The notes beneath the pieces are model-generated. The model had not been told where the DNA came from. It ran no database searches and worked only from the letters and a program-made list of their open reading frames with translations. A stretch of 20,438 nucleotides of DNA from an uncultured Muribaculaceae bacterium (GTDB lineage Bacteria; Bacteroidota; Bacteroidia; Bacteroidales; Muribaculaceae): assembly GCA_910585755.1 (NCBI GenBank), contig CAJUFH010000047.1, positions 3,777 to 24,214 of the forward strand, in the 5' to 3' direction. The first letter of the stretch is position 1, and each line of letters opens with the position of its first letter. The translations under genes and the position numbers were made by a program. This document shows, in pieces, positions 6,116-14,122 of this stretch.

Positions 6116-6859
6116 ATGCCGCTGCGCCGCTATTTCCAGCAACTCGTAGACCTCCGCGGGCCCGAAGCGCTGTCGCGGCCCGACATCGACGAACTCCTTG
6201 CCGCCGAGGGCGCGTTTGACGCGCTCCCGGCGCTCCGTTTCATTACCCGGACCGCGGCGCGGAGCGGCACCCTCGCCACCATCGCCAAAGCCGCCGGACG
6301 CGGCGATGGAGGAGAAGAGGAGTCGCGCCGCGCAGCCGACAGCTTCCTCGCCCGCACAGGATTCCGCCCCGACATGGCGCGGTGCGTCCTCGACGCCGCG
6401 GCGGCAAGCCTCGGGAAGCCCTCGGGAATGTTCGACGCGCTACGCCCCTACCGGGAGAGCGACGACGGACCCGCGGCCGAAGCCGCGGAACCGCTCCTCC
6501 CCTACGGAACGATAACCGCCGACGGACCGCTGACCGACAAAAAGTTGCTGTCCCGCGTCACCGCAGCCATAGAAATCCGCCGCGACAACGAGCTCCGGCG
6601 CGGGGCGCGCGTCTCCAACCCCAACTGCGTGCTGGCCGACAGGGACTCGCTGACCATCACCTTCGAGCTGTCGCGACTGAAAAACGGGGCGGCGCGGGTA
6701 GCCGTCGCCCGCTACGCCGTCTACGACACCGCCGGCCGCGTCGCCGACACCGACTTCGCCGGGGACATCACTCCCGGCGACATCTCCCCGCTCCCCGTGA
6801 AGCGCACCATCCCCGTCGGGCCCGAAACAGCCGCCAGGATCGTGCTATTCCTCGACTGA
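6116..6859 (+). CDS. Hypothetical protein, cytoplasmic, unrecognised
   Basis: The 247-residue product has no signal peptide or membrane segment. I do not recognise a family. The N-terminal half is predicted helical, with YFQQLVDLRGPEALSRPDID and, at about residues 77-102, FLARTGFRPDMARCVLDAAAASLG. A similar Thr-Gly-Phe...Val-Leu...Leu-Gly phrase occurs, as far as I remember, as a small module in other Bacteroidales accessory proteins. The C-terminal half is strand-rich (DSLTITFELSRLKNGAARVA, VARYAVYDTAGRVADTDFAG), suggesting a beta-sandwich. Codon bias is strongly G/C and coding structure is consistent throughout, so it is probably real. It lies 21 bp after the GlmU-like gene and likely shares its transcript. 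Function unknown. Confidence 0.7.
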   Translation: MPLRRYFQQLVDLRGPEALSRPDIDELLAAEGAFDALPALRFITRTAARSGTLATIAKAAGRGDGGEEESRRAADSFLARTGFRPDMARCVLDAAAASLGKPSGMFDALRPYRESDDGPAAEAAEPLLPYGTITADGPLTDKKLLSRVTAAIEIRRDNELRRGARVSNPNCVLADRDSLTITFELSRLKNGAARVAVARYAVYDTAGRVADTDFAGDITPGDISPLPVKRTIPVGPETAARIVLFLD

Positions 6860-6945
6860 CACTCTTTTCGCAAAACGCCCCGCCGCGCCCGAACATTCCC
6901 CCTCCGCCGCACATTATTAATATATATAATCTTTTTCACGGGGTC

Positions 6946-6980
6946 TTTATCCCGATAAACAAGGATTTTTTGTAACTTCG
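6946..6980 (+). promoter_or_regulatory. Probable phoH promoter with overlapping palindrome
   Basis: TAACTTCG (6973-6980) is one base off the TAnnTTTG -7 consensus and stands 11 bp before the phoH ATG, implying a very short leader. The -33 region lacks TTTG but contains a perfect 14-bp palindrome TTTATC-CC-GATAAA (6946-6959), which may be an operator. The upstream spacer from 6911 is strongly A/T-rich (ATTAATATATATAATC), in contrast to the G/C-rich surroundings. Confidence 0.5.
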
Positions 6981-6991
6981 CGGCGACGATT

Positions 6992-7981
6992 ATGATTGAA
7001 AGAATTGTATTGATAGACCAGGCGGACCCGGTAAGCTTCTACGGCGTTAACAACTCCAACATGCAGCTTATCCGCAACCTCTTCCCCAAACTGCGCATGA
7101 CGGCGCGCGGCTCCGTGATCAAAGTCATGGGCGACGACGCAGAAACCGCCGACTTCGAGAAAAAAATCAAGGAGTTGGAAGCCTACTGCGCCAAATACAA
7201 CAAGCTCGGCGAGGAGGTAATCCTCGACATCGTCAAAGGGGAGCAGCCGCGCGACATGAAAGCCGACGACGTTATCATCTACGGCGTAAACGGCAAGCCA
7301 ATCTCCGGGCGGACCCCGACCCAGCAGCGCCTCGTCGCCGCTTTCCAGAAAAACGACCTCACCTTCGCCCTCGGCCCCGCCGGCACGGGCAAGACCTACG
7401 TCGCGATCGCCCTGGCGGTCCGCGCCCTCAAAAACCGGGAGGTAAAGAAAATCATCCTCTCGCGCCCGGCGGTAGAGGCCGGAGAGAAGCTCGGATTCCT
7501 CCCCGGCGACATGAAGGACAAAATCGACCCGTACCTCCAGCCCCTCTACGACGCCCTGGAAGACATGATTCCCGCGGCGAAGCTCAAAGAGTACATGGAG
7601 ACGAAGGTAATCCAGATCGCGCCCCTGGCCTTCATGCGCGGCCGCACGCTCAACGACGCTGTAATAGTGCTCGACGAGGCCCAGAACACCACCACCCACC
7701 AGATCAAGATGTTCCTTACCCGCCTTGGAGTCAACGCCAAGATGGTAATCACCGGCGACATCACCCAGATCGACCTCCCCCGCTCCACCACCTCAGGCCT
7801 CGTCCAGGCCCTGCGGGTGCTCCGCGACATCCAGGGCATCGGGCGCGTGGAGTTCGGCAAGAAGGACATCGTGCGCCACCAGCTCGTCCAGCGCATCGTC
7901 GAAGCCTACGAGCGCGACGAGGAGGAGCGCAAAGCCCTCGAGGCCGAGGCGGAAGAAACCGCGGAAGAGACCGCCGGATAA
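6992..7981 (+). CDS. phoH: PhoH family ATPase
   Basis: The 329-residue P-loop ATPase of the PhoH family carries Walker A GPAGTGKT at 128-135, Walker B VIVLDEAQN at 224-232 and the sensor-like MVITGDITQIDLP at 251-263. The N-terminal region (NNSNMQLIRNLFPKLRMTAR) is the small domain typical of PhoH/PhoL proteins. PhoH proteins are proposed RNA-linked ATPases; PhoL is associated with ribosome and RNA metabolism in several bacteria, but the exact role is unclear. The C terminus ends in an acidic Glu/Ala tail (about 305-329). It probably heads a new transcript from the promoter at 6946-6980, followed 51 bp later by purC. Family certain, function broad. Confidence 0.95.
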   Translation: MIERIVLIDQADPVSFYGVNNSNMQLIRNLFPKLRMTARGSVIKVMGDDAETADFEKKIKELEAYCAKYNKLGEEVILDIVKGEQPRDMKADDVIIYGVNGKPISGRTPTQQRLVAAFQKNDLTFALGPAGTGKTYVAIALAVRALKNREVKKIILSRPAVEAGEKLGFLPGDMKDKIDPYLQPLYDALEDMIPAAKLKEYMETKVIQIAPLAFMRGRTLNDAVIVLDEAQNTTTHQIKMFLTRLGVNAKMVITGDITQIDLPRSTTSGLVQALRVLRDIQGIGRVEFGKKDIVRHQLVQRIVEAYERDEEERKALEAEAEETAEETAG

Positions 7982-8032
7982 CTCCCCGCGGAAAAAAGCC
8001 AATTCATTATCAACCCCAACATACTTCCGACA

Positions 8033-8983
8033 GTGGAAACTCTCACCAAAACCAACTACACCTTCCCCGGCCAGACCGCCGTATACCACGGGAAAGTCCG
8101 CGACGTCTACACCGTTAACAACGACATCCTCGTGATGGTAGCGACAGACCGCATCTCGGCCTTCGACGTAATCCTCCCCGAAGGTATCCCCTACAAGGGA
8201 CAAGTGCTCAACCAGCTCGCAAGCTACTTCCTGGAGGCCACGGCCGACATCGTTCCGAACTGGCGTCTCGCCACTCCCGACCCCATGGCGACCGTAGGGT
8301 ACCGCTGCGAGGGTTTCCCCGTCGAAATGATTATCCGCGGCTACCTTACCGGCTCCGCCTGGCGCGAATATGCCGCGGGATGCCGCGAGCTCTGCGGAGT
8401 GAAGCTCCCCGAGGGGATGTGCGAGAACCAGCGTTTCCCCGAGCCGATCATCACCCCGACCACCAAGGCCGCCGAAGGGCATGACGAGAACATCTCCCGC
8501 GAGGAAATCATCGCCCAGGGCCTGGTAAGCAAGGAGGACTACGAACAGATGGAGCGCTACACCCGCGCCCTCTTCAAGCGCGGCACCGAGATGGCCGCCG
8601 AAAAGGGGCTGATTCTCGTCGATACCAAATATGAGTTCGGCAAGCGCGAAGGGAAAGTTGTCCTCATCGACGAAATCCACACCCCCGACTCGTCGCGCTA
8701 CTTCTACGCCGACGGCTTCGAGGAGCGCTTCGCCAAAGGGGAGCCTCAGAAGCAGCTCAGCAAGGAGTTCGTGCGCCAGTGGCTGATCGACCACGGCTTC
8801 ATGGGCCGCGAGGGGCAGCAGGTGCCCGAAATGACCCCGGAGTTCTGCCGCGAGGTATCGCAGCGCTACATCGAGCTGTACGAGCACGTCACCGGCCGCA
8901 AGTTCGAACCGGCCCCCGCCTCGAACCTCGAGGAGCGCATCGCCGCCAACGTCACCAACTGCCTCGAAGAACTGGCCCGCTAA
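8033..8983 (+). CDS. purC: Phosphoribosylaminoimidazole-succinocarboxamide synthase
   Basis: SAICAR synthase, joining aspartate to CAIR with ATP in de novo purine synthesis. The 316 residues match the longer Bacteroidetes/eukaryote-like form rather than the roughly 240-residue E. coli form. Visible hallmarks are YHGKVRDVYTV (phosphate loop, about 18-28), VATDRISAFDVILPEGIPYK (36-55), the GYLTGSAWREY block, TPTTKAAEGHDENIS, and LVDTKYEFGKREGKVVLIDE before HTPDSSRYF. The start is the GTG at 8033: the conserved opening (METLTKTNYTFPGQ) begins there and the next in-frame ATG would remove the first 34 residues, including the phosphate loop. It is followed by ubiE after 10 bp. purD, another purine gene, lies about 3.8 kb downstream on the same strand. 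Confidence 0.96.
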   Translation: METLTKTNYTFPGQTAVYHGKVRDVYTVNNDILVMVATDRISAFDVILPEGIPYKGQVLNQLASYFLEATADIVPNWRLATPDPMATVGYRCEGFPVEMIIRGYLTGSAWREYAAGCRELCGVKLPEGMCENQRFPEPIITPTTKAAEGHDENISREEIIAQGLVSKEDYEQMERYTRALFKRGTEMAAEKGLILVDTKYEFGKREGKVVLIDEIHTPDSSRYFYADGFEERFAKGEPQKQLSKEFVRQWLIDHGFMGREGQQVPEMTPEFCREVSQRYIELYEHVTGRKFEPAPASNLEERIAANVTNCLEELAR

Positions 8984-8993
8984 CCGCCGCACA

Positions 8994-9737
8994 GTGGAAA
9001 TCCAGGCAGAGAAAATAAAGCCGTACGATCCGTCTGCCCCGAAAACGGGGCAGGTGGAGCGTATGTTCGACTCCATAGCGCCGGCCTACGACTTCATGAA
9101 CCGGGCAATGACGCTGGGAATCGACAACATCTGGCGCGCCCGCGCCGTCAGGATGGTCGCCTCCCGCTCCCCCCGCGAGATTCTTGATGTCGCGACCGGC
9201 ACAGGCGACCTCGCCATACGGCTGGCCCGCGCGGCAAAGGACTGCCGCGTCACCGGTATCGACCTTTCCGAAGGGATGCTCTCAATCGGGCGCGGCAAGG
9301 TTGCCGAGGCCGGACTCGCCGACCGGATTTCATTTCAGAAGGCCGACTGCCTCTCCCTCCCCTTCCCCGACGCGTCGTTCGACGCCGTGACGGTAGCCTA
9401 CGGGGTGCGCAACTTCGAGCACCTCGACCGGGGTTACGCCGAAATGGCCCGCGTGCTCCGGCCCGGAGGGATGCTCTGCGTGATCGAGCTGTCGACCCCC
9501 CGCGGGAAACTTACCCGCCCGCTCTACGACCTCTACACTCTCTGCGTCATCCCCGCCCTGGGGCGCGCCGTCTCTTCCGACAAGAGCGCCTATACCTACC
9601 TCCCGGCCTCCATCGCGGCCATGCCGCAGGGGGAGGAGATGCTGCGCCTGATGACCGAGGCGGGGCTTTCCGAACCGCGCCTGCGCCGCATGACCTTTGG
9701 AGTCTGCACAATTTATACAGCCGTCAAAGAACGCTGA
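8994..9737 (+). CDS. ubiE: Demethylmenaquinone methyltransferase (UbiE/MenG)
   Basis: SAM-dependent C-methyltransferase for the last step of menaquinone synthesis, at the cytoplasmic membrane. The 247 residues include the UbiE signature FDSIAPAYDFMNRAMTLGID (25-44), SAM motif I ILDVATGTGDLAI (63-75), DLSEGML (90-96) and YGVRNFEHLDRGY (136-148), which distinguish UbiE from general methyltransferases. In menaquinone-using Bacteroidales the product is menaquinone rather than ubiquinone. The start is GTG at 8994, 10 bp after the purC stop, in the same CAGTGGAAA context as the purC start; the next in-frame ATG (codon 24) lies at the edge of the conserved N-terminal motif. From memory, phoH, purC and ubiE are commonly grouped with aroE in Bacteroidales; here a MATE gene follows instead. 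Confidence 0.95.
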   Translation: MEIQAEKIKPYDPSAPKTGQVERMFDSIAPAYDFMNRAMTLGIDNIWRARAVRMVASRSPREILDVATGTGDLAIRLARAAKDCRVTGIDLSEGMLSIGRGKVAEAGLADRISFQKADCLSLPFPDASFDAVTVAYGVRNFEHLDRGYAEMARVLRPGGMLCVIELSTPRGKLTRPLYDLYTLCVIPALGRAVSSDKSAYTYLPASIAAMPQGEEMLRLMTEAGLSEPRLRRMTFGVCTIYTAVKER

Positions 9738-9770
9738 ACCTCTGTACAACCAAGAAAGAACAAACGACGT

Positions 9771-11177
9771 ATGTCCCCCGCAACCGACTCAGCATCGAAC
9801 CTTGAAAGGCTTCGCGAGCTGTCGACGATGAGCGTCGGCAGACTGCTGTGGAAATACTCCCTGCCGGCCGTGGCGGGGATGGTCGTCATGCAGGCGTACA
9901 ACGTCGTCGACCGCATATTCATCGGGCAGGTGGTCGGCAAGGAGGCTATCGCCGGACTCGCCATCACGTTCCCGGTAATGAACATCGCGACAGCACTGGG
10001 CACCCTCGTCGGAGCCGGAGCCGCCGCGCGCGTCAGCCTCTTCCTCGGAGGCGGCGACGAGAACCGGGCGCGCATGGTGCTCGGCAACGCCCTGACCCTG
10101 ACAATCGTCATCGGCATAATCTACATCTCCCTTTTCGCATGGGGGATGGATACCGTCCTGGGATGGTTCGGAGCCAACGAGCAGACCCTCCCCTACGCCC
10201 GCGACTTCATGATGTTCATCCTCCCGGGACTATTCCTGACGAACCTCACTTTCTCCTTCAACAACATAATGAGGGCCTCAGGGTATCCGATCCAGGCGAT
10301 GGTCACCATGTTCATCGGCGCCGGCCTGAACATTATCCTCGCCCCGGTATTCATATACTTCCTGGAACTTGGAATCAAGGGAGCGGCGATCGCGACCGAT
10401 ATCGCCATGGCGGTATCGATGGTATTCGTGATGCAGCATTTCTTCCGCTCCTCAAACGGCCCGGTGACCTTCCGTAGGGGGATTTACCGGCTTGACGGCG
10501 CAATCGTGTGGGGAATGATCGGAATCGGAGCCGCCCCGTTCATCATCAACGTCGCCTCCTGCATGATCAACATCCTGCTCAACCACGCCCTGCTCCGCTA
10601 CGGCGGAGTCGACGCCATCGCCGCCTCGGGAATCTTCGTCACATATACGGCGATGCTCTGCTGCGTCGTGCTCGGCATATGCCAGGGGATGCAGCCGATC
10701 GTCGGCTACAACTACGGGGCCGGAAACGCCGGGCGCGTGCGCCGCACGTTCTGGCTCGCGGTAGGGGCCGGGTCGGTGATAACATTCCTCGGCTGGCTCG
10801 GAGGAATGACGATTCCGGAATACATTGCCCGCGCCTTTGTCTCCGACTGGGACCTGGCCAACTTCACGGGGCACGCCCTCCGATCGTCGATGCTCTTCTT
10901 CTGGGTCGTGGGATTCCAGATTGTCTCGACAACTTATTTCCAGTCGACCGGCAAAATCGGCCTGTCGATATTCCTCAGCCTGATACGCCAGGTGATTTTC
11001 TTCATCCCGCTGCTGCTGTGGCTTCCGGGCCGCATGGGCATCGACGGGGTGTGGAGTGCCTTCTACATAAGCGACATATTCTCGACAATAGTAACCGTGA
11101 TCCTGATATGGACAGCGATGAGGCAGCTCCGAAAGCTCGTCCCGGCGACAACTAACGAAACACCCGACACCATATAA
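9771..11177 (+). CDS. MATE family efflux transporter
   Basis: The 468-residue multidrug and toxic compound extrusion transporter has about 12 membrane segments in two repeats. The opening PAVAGMVVMQAYNVVDRIFI and GKEAIAGLAITFPVMNIATA (helices 1-2), GAGAAARVSLFLGGG, and the second-half GICQGMQPIVGYNYGAGN are diagnostic of the MepA/DinF-like branch. It is probably Na+- or H+-driven and located in the inner membrane; substrate cannot be predicted. ATG 9771 follows an A-rich stretch 33 bp after ubiE, and an N-terminal cytoplasmic extension of about 25 residues precedes helix 1. The methyltransferase gene follows after 12 bp, so it is probably co-transcribed. Confidence 0.95.
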   Translation: MSPATDSASNLERLRELSTMSVGRLLWKYSLPAVAGMVVMQAYNVVDRIFIGQVVGKEAIAGLAITFPVMNIATALGTLVGAGAAARVSLFLGGGDENRARMVLGNALTLTIVIGIIYISLFAWGMDTVLGWFGANEQTLPYARDFMMFILPGLFLTNLTFSFNNIMRASGYPIQAMVTMFIGAGLNIILAPVFIYFLELGIKGAAIATDIAMAVSMVFVMQHFFRSSNGPVTFRRGIYRLDGAIVWGMIGIGAAPFIINVASCMINILLNHALLRYGGVDAIAASGIFVTYTAMLCCVVLGICQGMQPIVGYNYGAGNAGRVRRTFWLAVGAGSVITFLGWLGGMTIPEYIARAFVSDWDLANFTGHALRSSMLFFWVVGFQIVSTTYFQSTGKIGLSIFLSLIRQVIFFIPLLLWLPGRMGIDGVWSAFYISDIFSTIVTVILIWTAMRQLRKLVPATTNETPDTI

Positions 11178-11189
11178 CATATAAAGGTG

Positions 11190-12785
11190 ATGACCGACAA
11201 ATTTGAAATGGTAGCCAAAACCTTCCAGGGACTGGAAGACGTGCTGGCCGAAGAGCTCCGCGACCTCGGAGCAGAAAACGTAGAACCTGGGCGACGCATG
11301 GTCTCCTTCGAGGGGGACCTGGAGATGCTCTACAAAGCCAACCTGTGCTGCCGCACCGCCCTGCGCATCCTCAAACCGATTTTCAAGTTCACAGCCGTCA
11401 ACACCGACGAGCTGTATGACCGCGCCAAGGAGTTCGACTGGGGCACGCTCATGTCCGTCGGGTCGACGTTCTCGATTGACACCGTCGCCTTCAGCGACGA
11501 GTTCACCCACTCGCGCTTCGTCACCTACCGCGTCAAGGACGCGATTGTCGACTGGTTCAAGGACCGCTACGGCGACGACAAGCGCCCGGGCGTGCGCCTT
11601 CAGGACGCCGACGTGATGATCAACGTCCATATCTCCGGCGACCAGGTGACGCTGTCGCTCGACTCGTCGGGCGAGTCGCTCCACAAGCGCGGCTACCGCG
11701 TCGCGCAGACCGAGGCCCCGATTAACGAGGTGCTCGCCGCCGGCATCATTCTCAAAAGCGGCTGGCGCGGCGACTGCCCCCTGGTTGACCCGATGTGCGG
11801 CTCCGGCACATTCCTGATCGAGGCCGCGCTGATTGCCGCCAACATAAATCCCGGTGTCTACCGCCGCCATTTCTCCTTCGAGAACTGGAAGGACTTCGAC
11901 CCGGAGCTGTTTGACCGCCTCTATAACGACGATTCGGAAGAGCGCGAGGTAACCCACAAAATCATCGGCGCCGACATGTCGCCCCGCGCGATTGACATCG
12001 CCGCCCAGAATATCCGCAGCGCGGGCGTCGGCCGCATGATCGAGCTGCACACCCGCCCCCTGTCGGAATGGCAGGAAGCGCCCGAAGGGGGCATACTGGT
12101 AACAAATCCCCCCTATGGCGAACGTATCAGTTCCGACGACATGGAAGGGCTCTACCGCCTGATCGGCAACAAGCTCAAGAACATCTTCAAGGGTTACCAA
12201 GCCTGGATTATCGCCGCGAAGAACGACTATGTTAAGGAAATCGGGCTCTCACCGTCCGTCAAAATCCCCATCCTCAACGGAGCCATAGAGTGCGAGCTCC
12301 GCGAATACATCATATTCGAGGGGGATTACAAGCACTTCCGCGCGGAGGGAGGACGCCTCCGCGACATCGAAGACCGCAAGGACGAGGAGATGGACTATGT
12401 GCGCGAACGCAAGGAGCGCCGCATCGCAGGGAACCGTCGCCGCTTCGACGACGAAGACGAGCGCCCGTTCCGCGAGAAGCGCCGCGAAAACCGGGGCACC
12501 CGGGCCGGAGAGCCGCGCAACGAAGGAGAAAAGCGCTATTCTCCCAACCGCGACCGCAAGTCTTTCGACCGCGAACGCAAGCCTTTCGACCGCGAACGCA
12601 AGCCCTTCGACCGCGAACGCAAGCCCTTCGACCGCGAACGCAAGCCCTTTGACCGCGACCGGGAAGAGCCGCAGTCGGAAAATCCGCTGGCAAAGCGCCG
12701 CAACGAGGAGCTTCTGAACCGTATTACCGGGGAAGGACCGAAGCTGAACCAGCCGAGCATGCGCCCGCGCAAACCAAGAAACTAA
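11190..12785 (+). CDS. THUMP-domain rRNA (guanine-N2) methyltransferase, RlmL-like
   Basis: The 531-residue class I SAM-dependent RNA methyltransferase resembles the RlmL N-terminal half that modifies 23S rRNA G2445. Residues about 1-160 contain the ferredoxin-like/THUMP region (VAKTFQGLEDVLAEELRDLG...DADVMINVHISGDQVTLSLD). The Rossmann domain has DPMCGSGTFLIEAALIA from residue 200 and the N6/N2-type catalytic motif TNPPYGERIS with Asn306. From about residue 400 to the end is a highly charged, probably disordered Arg/Lys/Glu/Asp tail with five RKPFDRE heptads (456-490). ATG 11190 is preferred over the adjacent GTG 11187 because MTDKFEMVAKTFQG matches the usual family opening. RlmK-type fusion domain is absent, as usual in this phylum. 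Exact target base is inferred. Confidence 0.9.
   Translation: MTDKFEMVAKTFQGLEDVLAEELRDLGAENVEPGRRMVSFEGDLEMLYKANLCCRTALRILKPIFKFTAVNTDELYDRAKEFDWGTLMSVGSTFSIDTVAFSDEFTHSRFVTYRVKDAIVDWFKDRYGDDKRPGVRLQDADVMINVHISGDQVTLSLDSSGESLHKRGYRVAQTEAPINEVLAAGIILKSGWRGDCPLVDPMCGSGTFLIEAALIAANINPGVYRRHFSFENWKDFDPELFDRLYNDDSEEREVTHKIIGADMSPRAIDIAAQNIRSAGVGRMIELHTRPLSEWQEAPEGGILVTNPPYGERISSDDMEGLYRLIGNKLKNIFKGYQAWIIAAKNDYVKEIGLSPSVKIPILNGAIECELREYIIFEGDYKHFRAEGGRLRDIEDRKDEEMDYVRERKERRIAGNRRRFDDEDERPFREKRRENRGTRAGEPRNEGEKRYSPNRDRKSFDRERKPFDRERKPFDRERKPFDRERKPFDRDREEPQSENPLAKRRNEELLNRITGEGPKLNQPSMRPRKPRN
12555..12659 (+). repeat. 21-bp coding tandem repeat, five units (RKPFDRE)
   Basis: Five in-frame 21-bp units lie at 12555-12575, 12576-12596, 12597-12617, 12618-12638 and 12639-12659. 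Units 3 and 4 are identical. The others differ at one to two positions (Pro to Ser in unit 1, Glu to Asp in unit 5, silent changes). The array encodes a basic/acidic disordered heptad in the methyltransferase tail and keeps frame with any copy-number change. Confidence 0.95.
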
Positions 12786-12809
12786 CCCACAACATATAAT
12801 ATCCCTCCT

Positions 12810-14084
12810 ATGAAGATCCTTCTGCTCGGGTCAGGTGGCCGCGAAGCGGCGCTGGCCTGGAAAATGGCACAAAGCCCCGAAACCGAAAAGCTTTTCATCG
12901 CGCCCGGAAACGGCGGTACGGGAAAGTTCGGAACCAATGTAGCCCTCAGACCGACCGACTTCGAGGCTGTCGGCAAATTTGTCGACGAGAACGGGATTGA
13001 CATGCTGGTTGTCGGTAATGAAGACCCGTTAGTGGCCGGGATAACCGATTTCATGGCCGAGACGCGTCCCGCGCTCCTGGTCGTCGGCCCCCGCAAGGCC
13101 GGAGCGATGCTGGAAGGGAGCAAGGATTTCGCCAAGCTCTTCATGACCGAGGAGGGGATTCCGACCGCCCGCTACCGCAGTTTCACCGCCGAGACTCTCG
13201 CCGAGGGCGAAAAGTTCCTCGAAACCCTCAAAGCCCCCTATGTGCTGAAGGCCGACGGCCTTGCAGCCGGCAAAGGTGTGCTGATTGTCAACGACCTGGA
13301 GGAAGCTAAAAAGGAGCTGGCCGAGATGCTCGGCGGAATGTTCGGCGCATCGTCGGCAACAGTCGTAATCGAAGAGTTCCTCAGCGGCATCGAGTGCTCG
13401 GTGTTCGTGCTTACCGACGGCCATGGCGGCTACCGCATACTTCCCGTCGCCAAGGACTACAAGCGCGTAGGCGAGGGGGACACCGGCCTGAACACCGGCG
13501 GGATGGGAGCAGTAAGCCCCGTGGCTTTCGCCGACAAGGCCTGGATGAAAAAGGTTGAGGAGCGCATCGTGCGCCCCACAGTCGAAGGACTGATACGCCG
13601 CGGCATCGATTACCGCGGATTCATATTCCTCGGCCTCATCAATGTCGAGGGAGAGCCGATGGTTATCGAGTACAATGTACGTATGGGCGACCCTGAAACG
13701 GAGGTTGTCATGCTCCGCGTGGCCTCCGACCTCGTGCCCCTCCTCGCGGCCGCGGCCAAAGGAGACCTCGGGGAACTACCCCTGGAGGAGGACCCGCGCG
13801 CGGCAGCGACCGTGATGCTGGTTTCCGGAGGCTATCCCGGCAGCTACGCCAAGGGACTGGAGATAACAGGCACAGGAGAGGTCGACGAGTCGATTCTCTT
13901 CCACGCCGGAACCGCTGAAAAAGACGGTAAGCTCTTCACAGCCGGAGGCCGCGTAATCGCCGCTTCCAGCTACGGGACCGACCTGGCGGACGCCCTCGCG
14001 AAAAGCTACCGCTCGGCCGCAAAGGTCAACTTCGACAAAAAATATTTCCGCCGCGACATCGGCAACGAGTTCCTGCCGAAATAA
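12810..14084 (+). CDS. purD: Phosphoribosylamine-glycine ligase
   Basis: GAR synthetase, an ATP-grasp enzyme joining glycine to phosphoribosylamine in the second step of purine synthesis. The 424-residue length is standard. Visible: N-domain MKILLLGSGGRE, ATP-grasp VLKADGLAAGKGV, GIECSVFVLTDG, ILPVAKDYKRVGEGDTGLNT, GGMGAVSPV, and the metal/ATP signature NVRMGDPETEV. Two family-conserved spots differ: the usual GGREHAL reads GGREAAL (Ala13 for His), and the usual GPExPL loop reads GNEDPL (Asn70 for Pro). All other core motifs are intact, so the enzyme is probably active. ATG follows an ATATAATAT box 7 bp upstream. The gene is 24 bp after the methyltransferase. Confidence 0.96.
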   Translation: MKILLLGSGGREAALAWKMAQSPETEKLFIAPGNGGTGKFGTNVALRPTDFEAVGKFVDENGIDMLVVGNEDPLVAGITDFMAETRPALLVVGPRKAGAMLEGSKDFAKLFMTEEGIPTARYRSFTAETLAEGEKFLETLKAPYVLKADGLAAGKGVLIVNDLEEAKKELAEMLGGMFGASSATVVIEEFLSGIECSVFVLTDGHGGYRILPVAKDYKRVGEGDTGLNTGGMGAVSPVAFADKAWMKKVEERIVRPTVEGLIRRGIDYRGFIFLGLINVEGEPMVIEYNVRMGDPETEVVMLRVASDLVPLLAAAAKGDLGELPLEEDPRAAATVMLVSGGYPGSYAKGLEITGTGEVDESILFHAGTAEKDGKLFTAGGRVIAASSYGTDLADALAKSYRSAAKVNFDKKYFRRDIGNEFLPK

Positions 14085-14085
14085 C

Positions 14086-14117
14086 CCCGACTACATAATA
14101 TCCCGACTATATAATAT
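14086..14117 (+). repeat. 16-bp tandem direct repeat before the membrane-protein start
   Basis: CCCGACTACATAATAT (14086-14101) is followed directly by CCCGACTATATAATAT (14102-14117), one mismatch in 16. It fills the spacer between purD and the ATG at 14123. The A/T-rich half ATATAATAT is also found 7 bp before the purD start, so the repeat may be a duplicated translation-initiation region. Confidence 0.8.
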
Positions 14118-14122
14118 ATAGT

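Noticed and set aside
4862..6142. 426-codon minus-strand open frame opposite the GlmU-like gene
   Set aside because: Antisense to conserved beta-helix sequence; an artefact of G/C-rich codon use. The same holds for the 427-codon frame at 7793-9076 opposite purC.
10452..12200. 582-codon open frame on the minus strand
   Set aside because: It runs antisense across the MATE and methyltransferase genes, both with clear family motifs; the translated product is composition-driven and has no recognisable domain.
12555..12659. Repeat array considered as a CRISPR
   Set aside because: The 21-bp units are directly adjacent with no unique spacers and encode in-frame heptads, so this is a coding tandem repeat.
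12310..12693. Cys/Arg-rich repeat protein on the minus strand
   Set aside because: It is the antisense reading of the charged methyltransferase tail and its 21-bp repeats; no start signal or family supports it.
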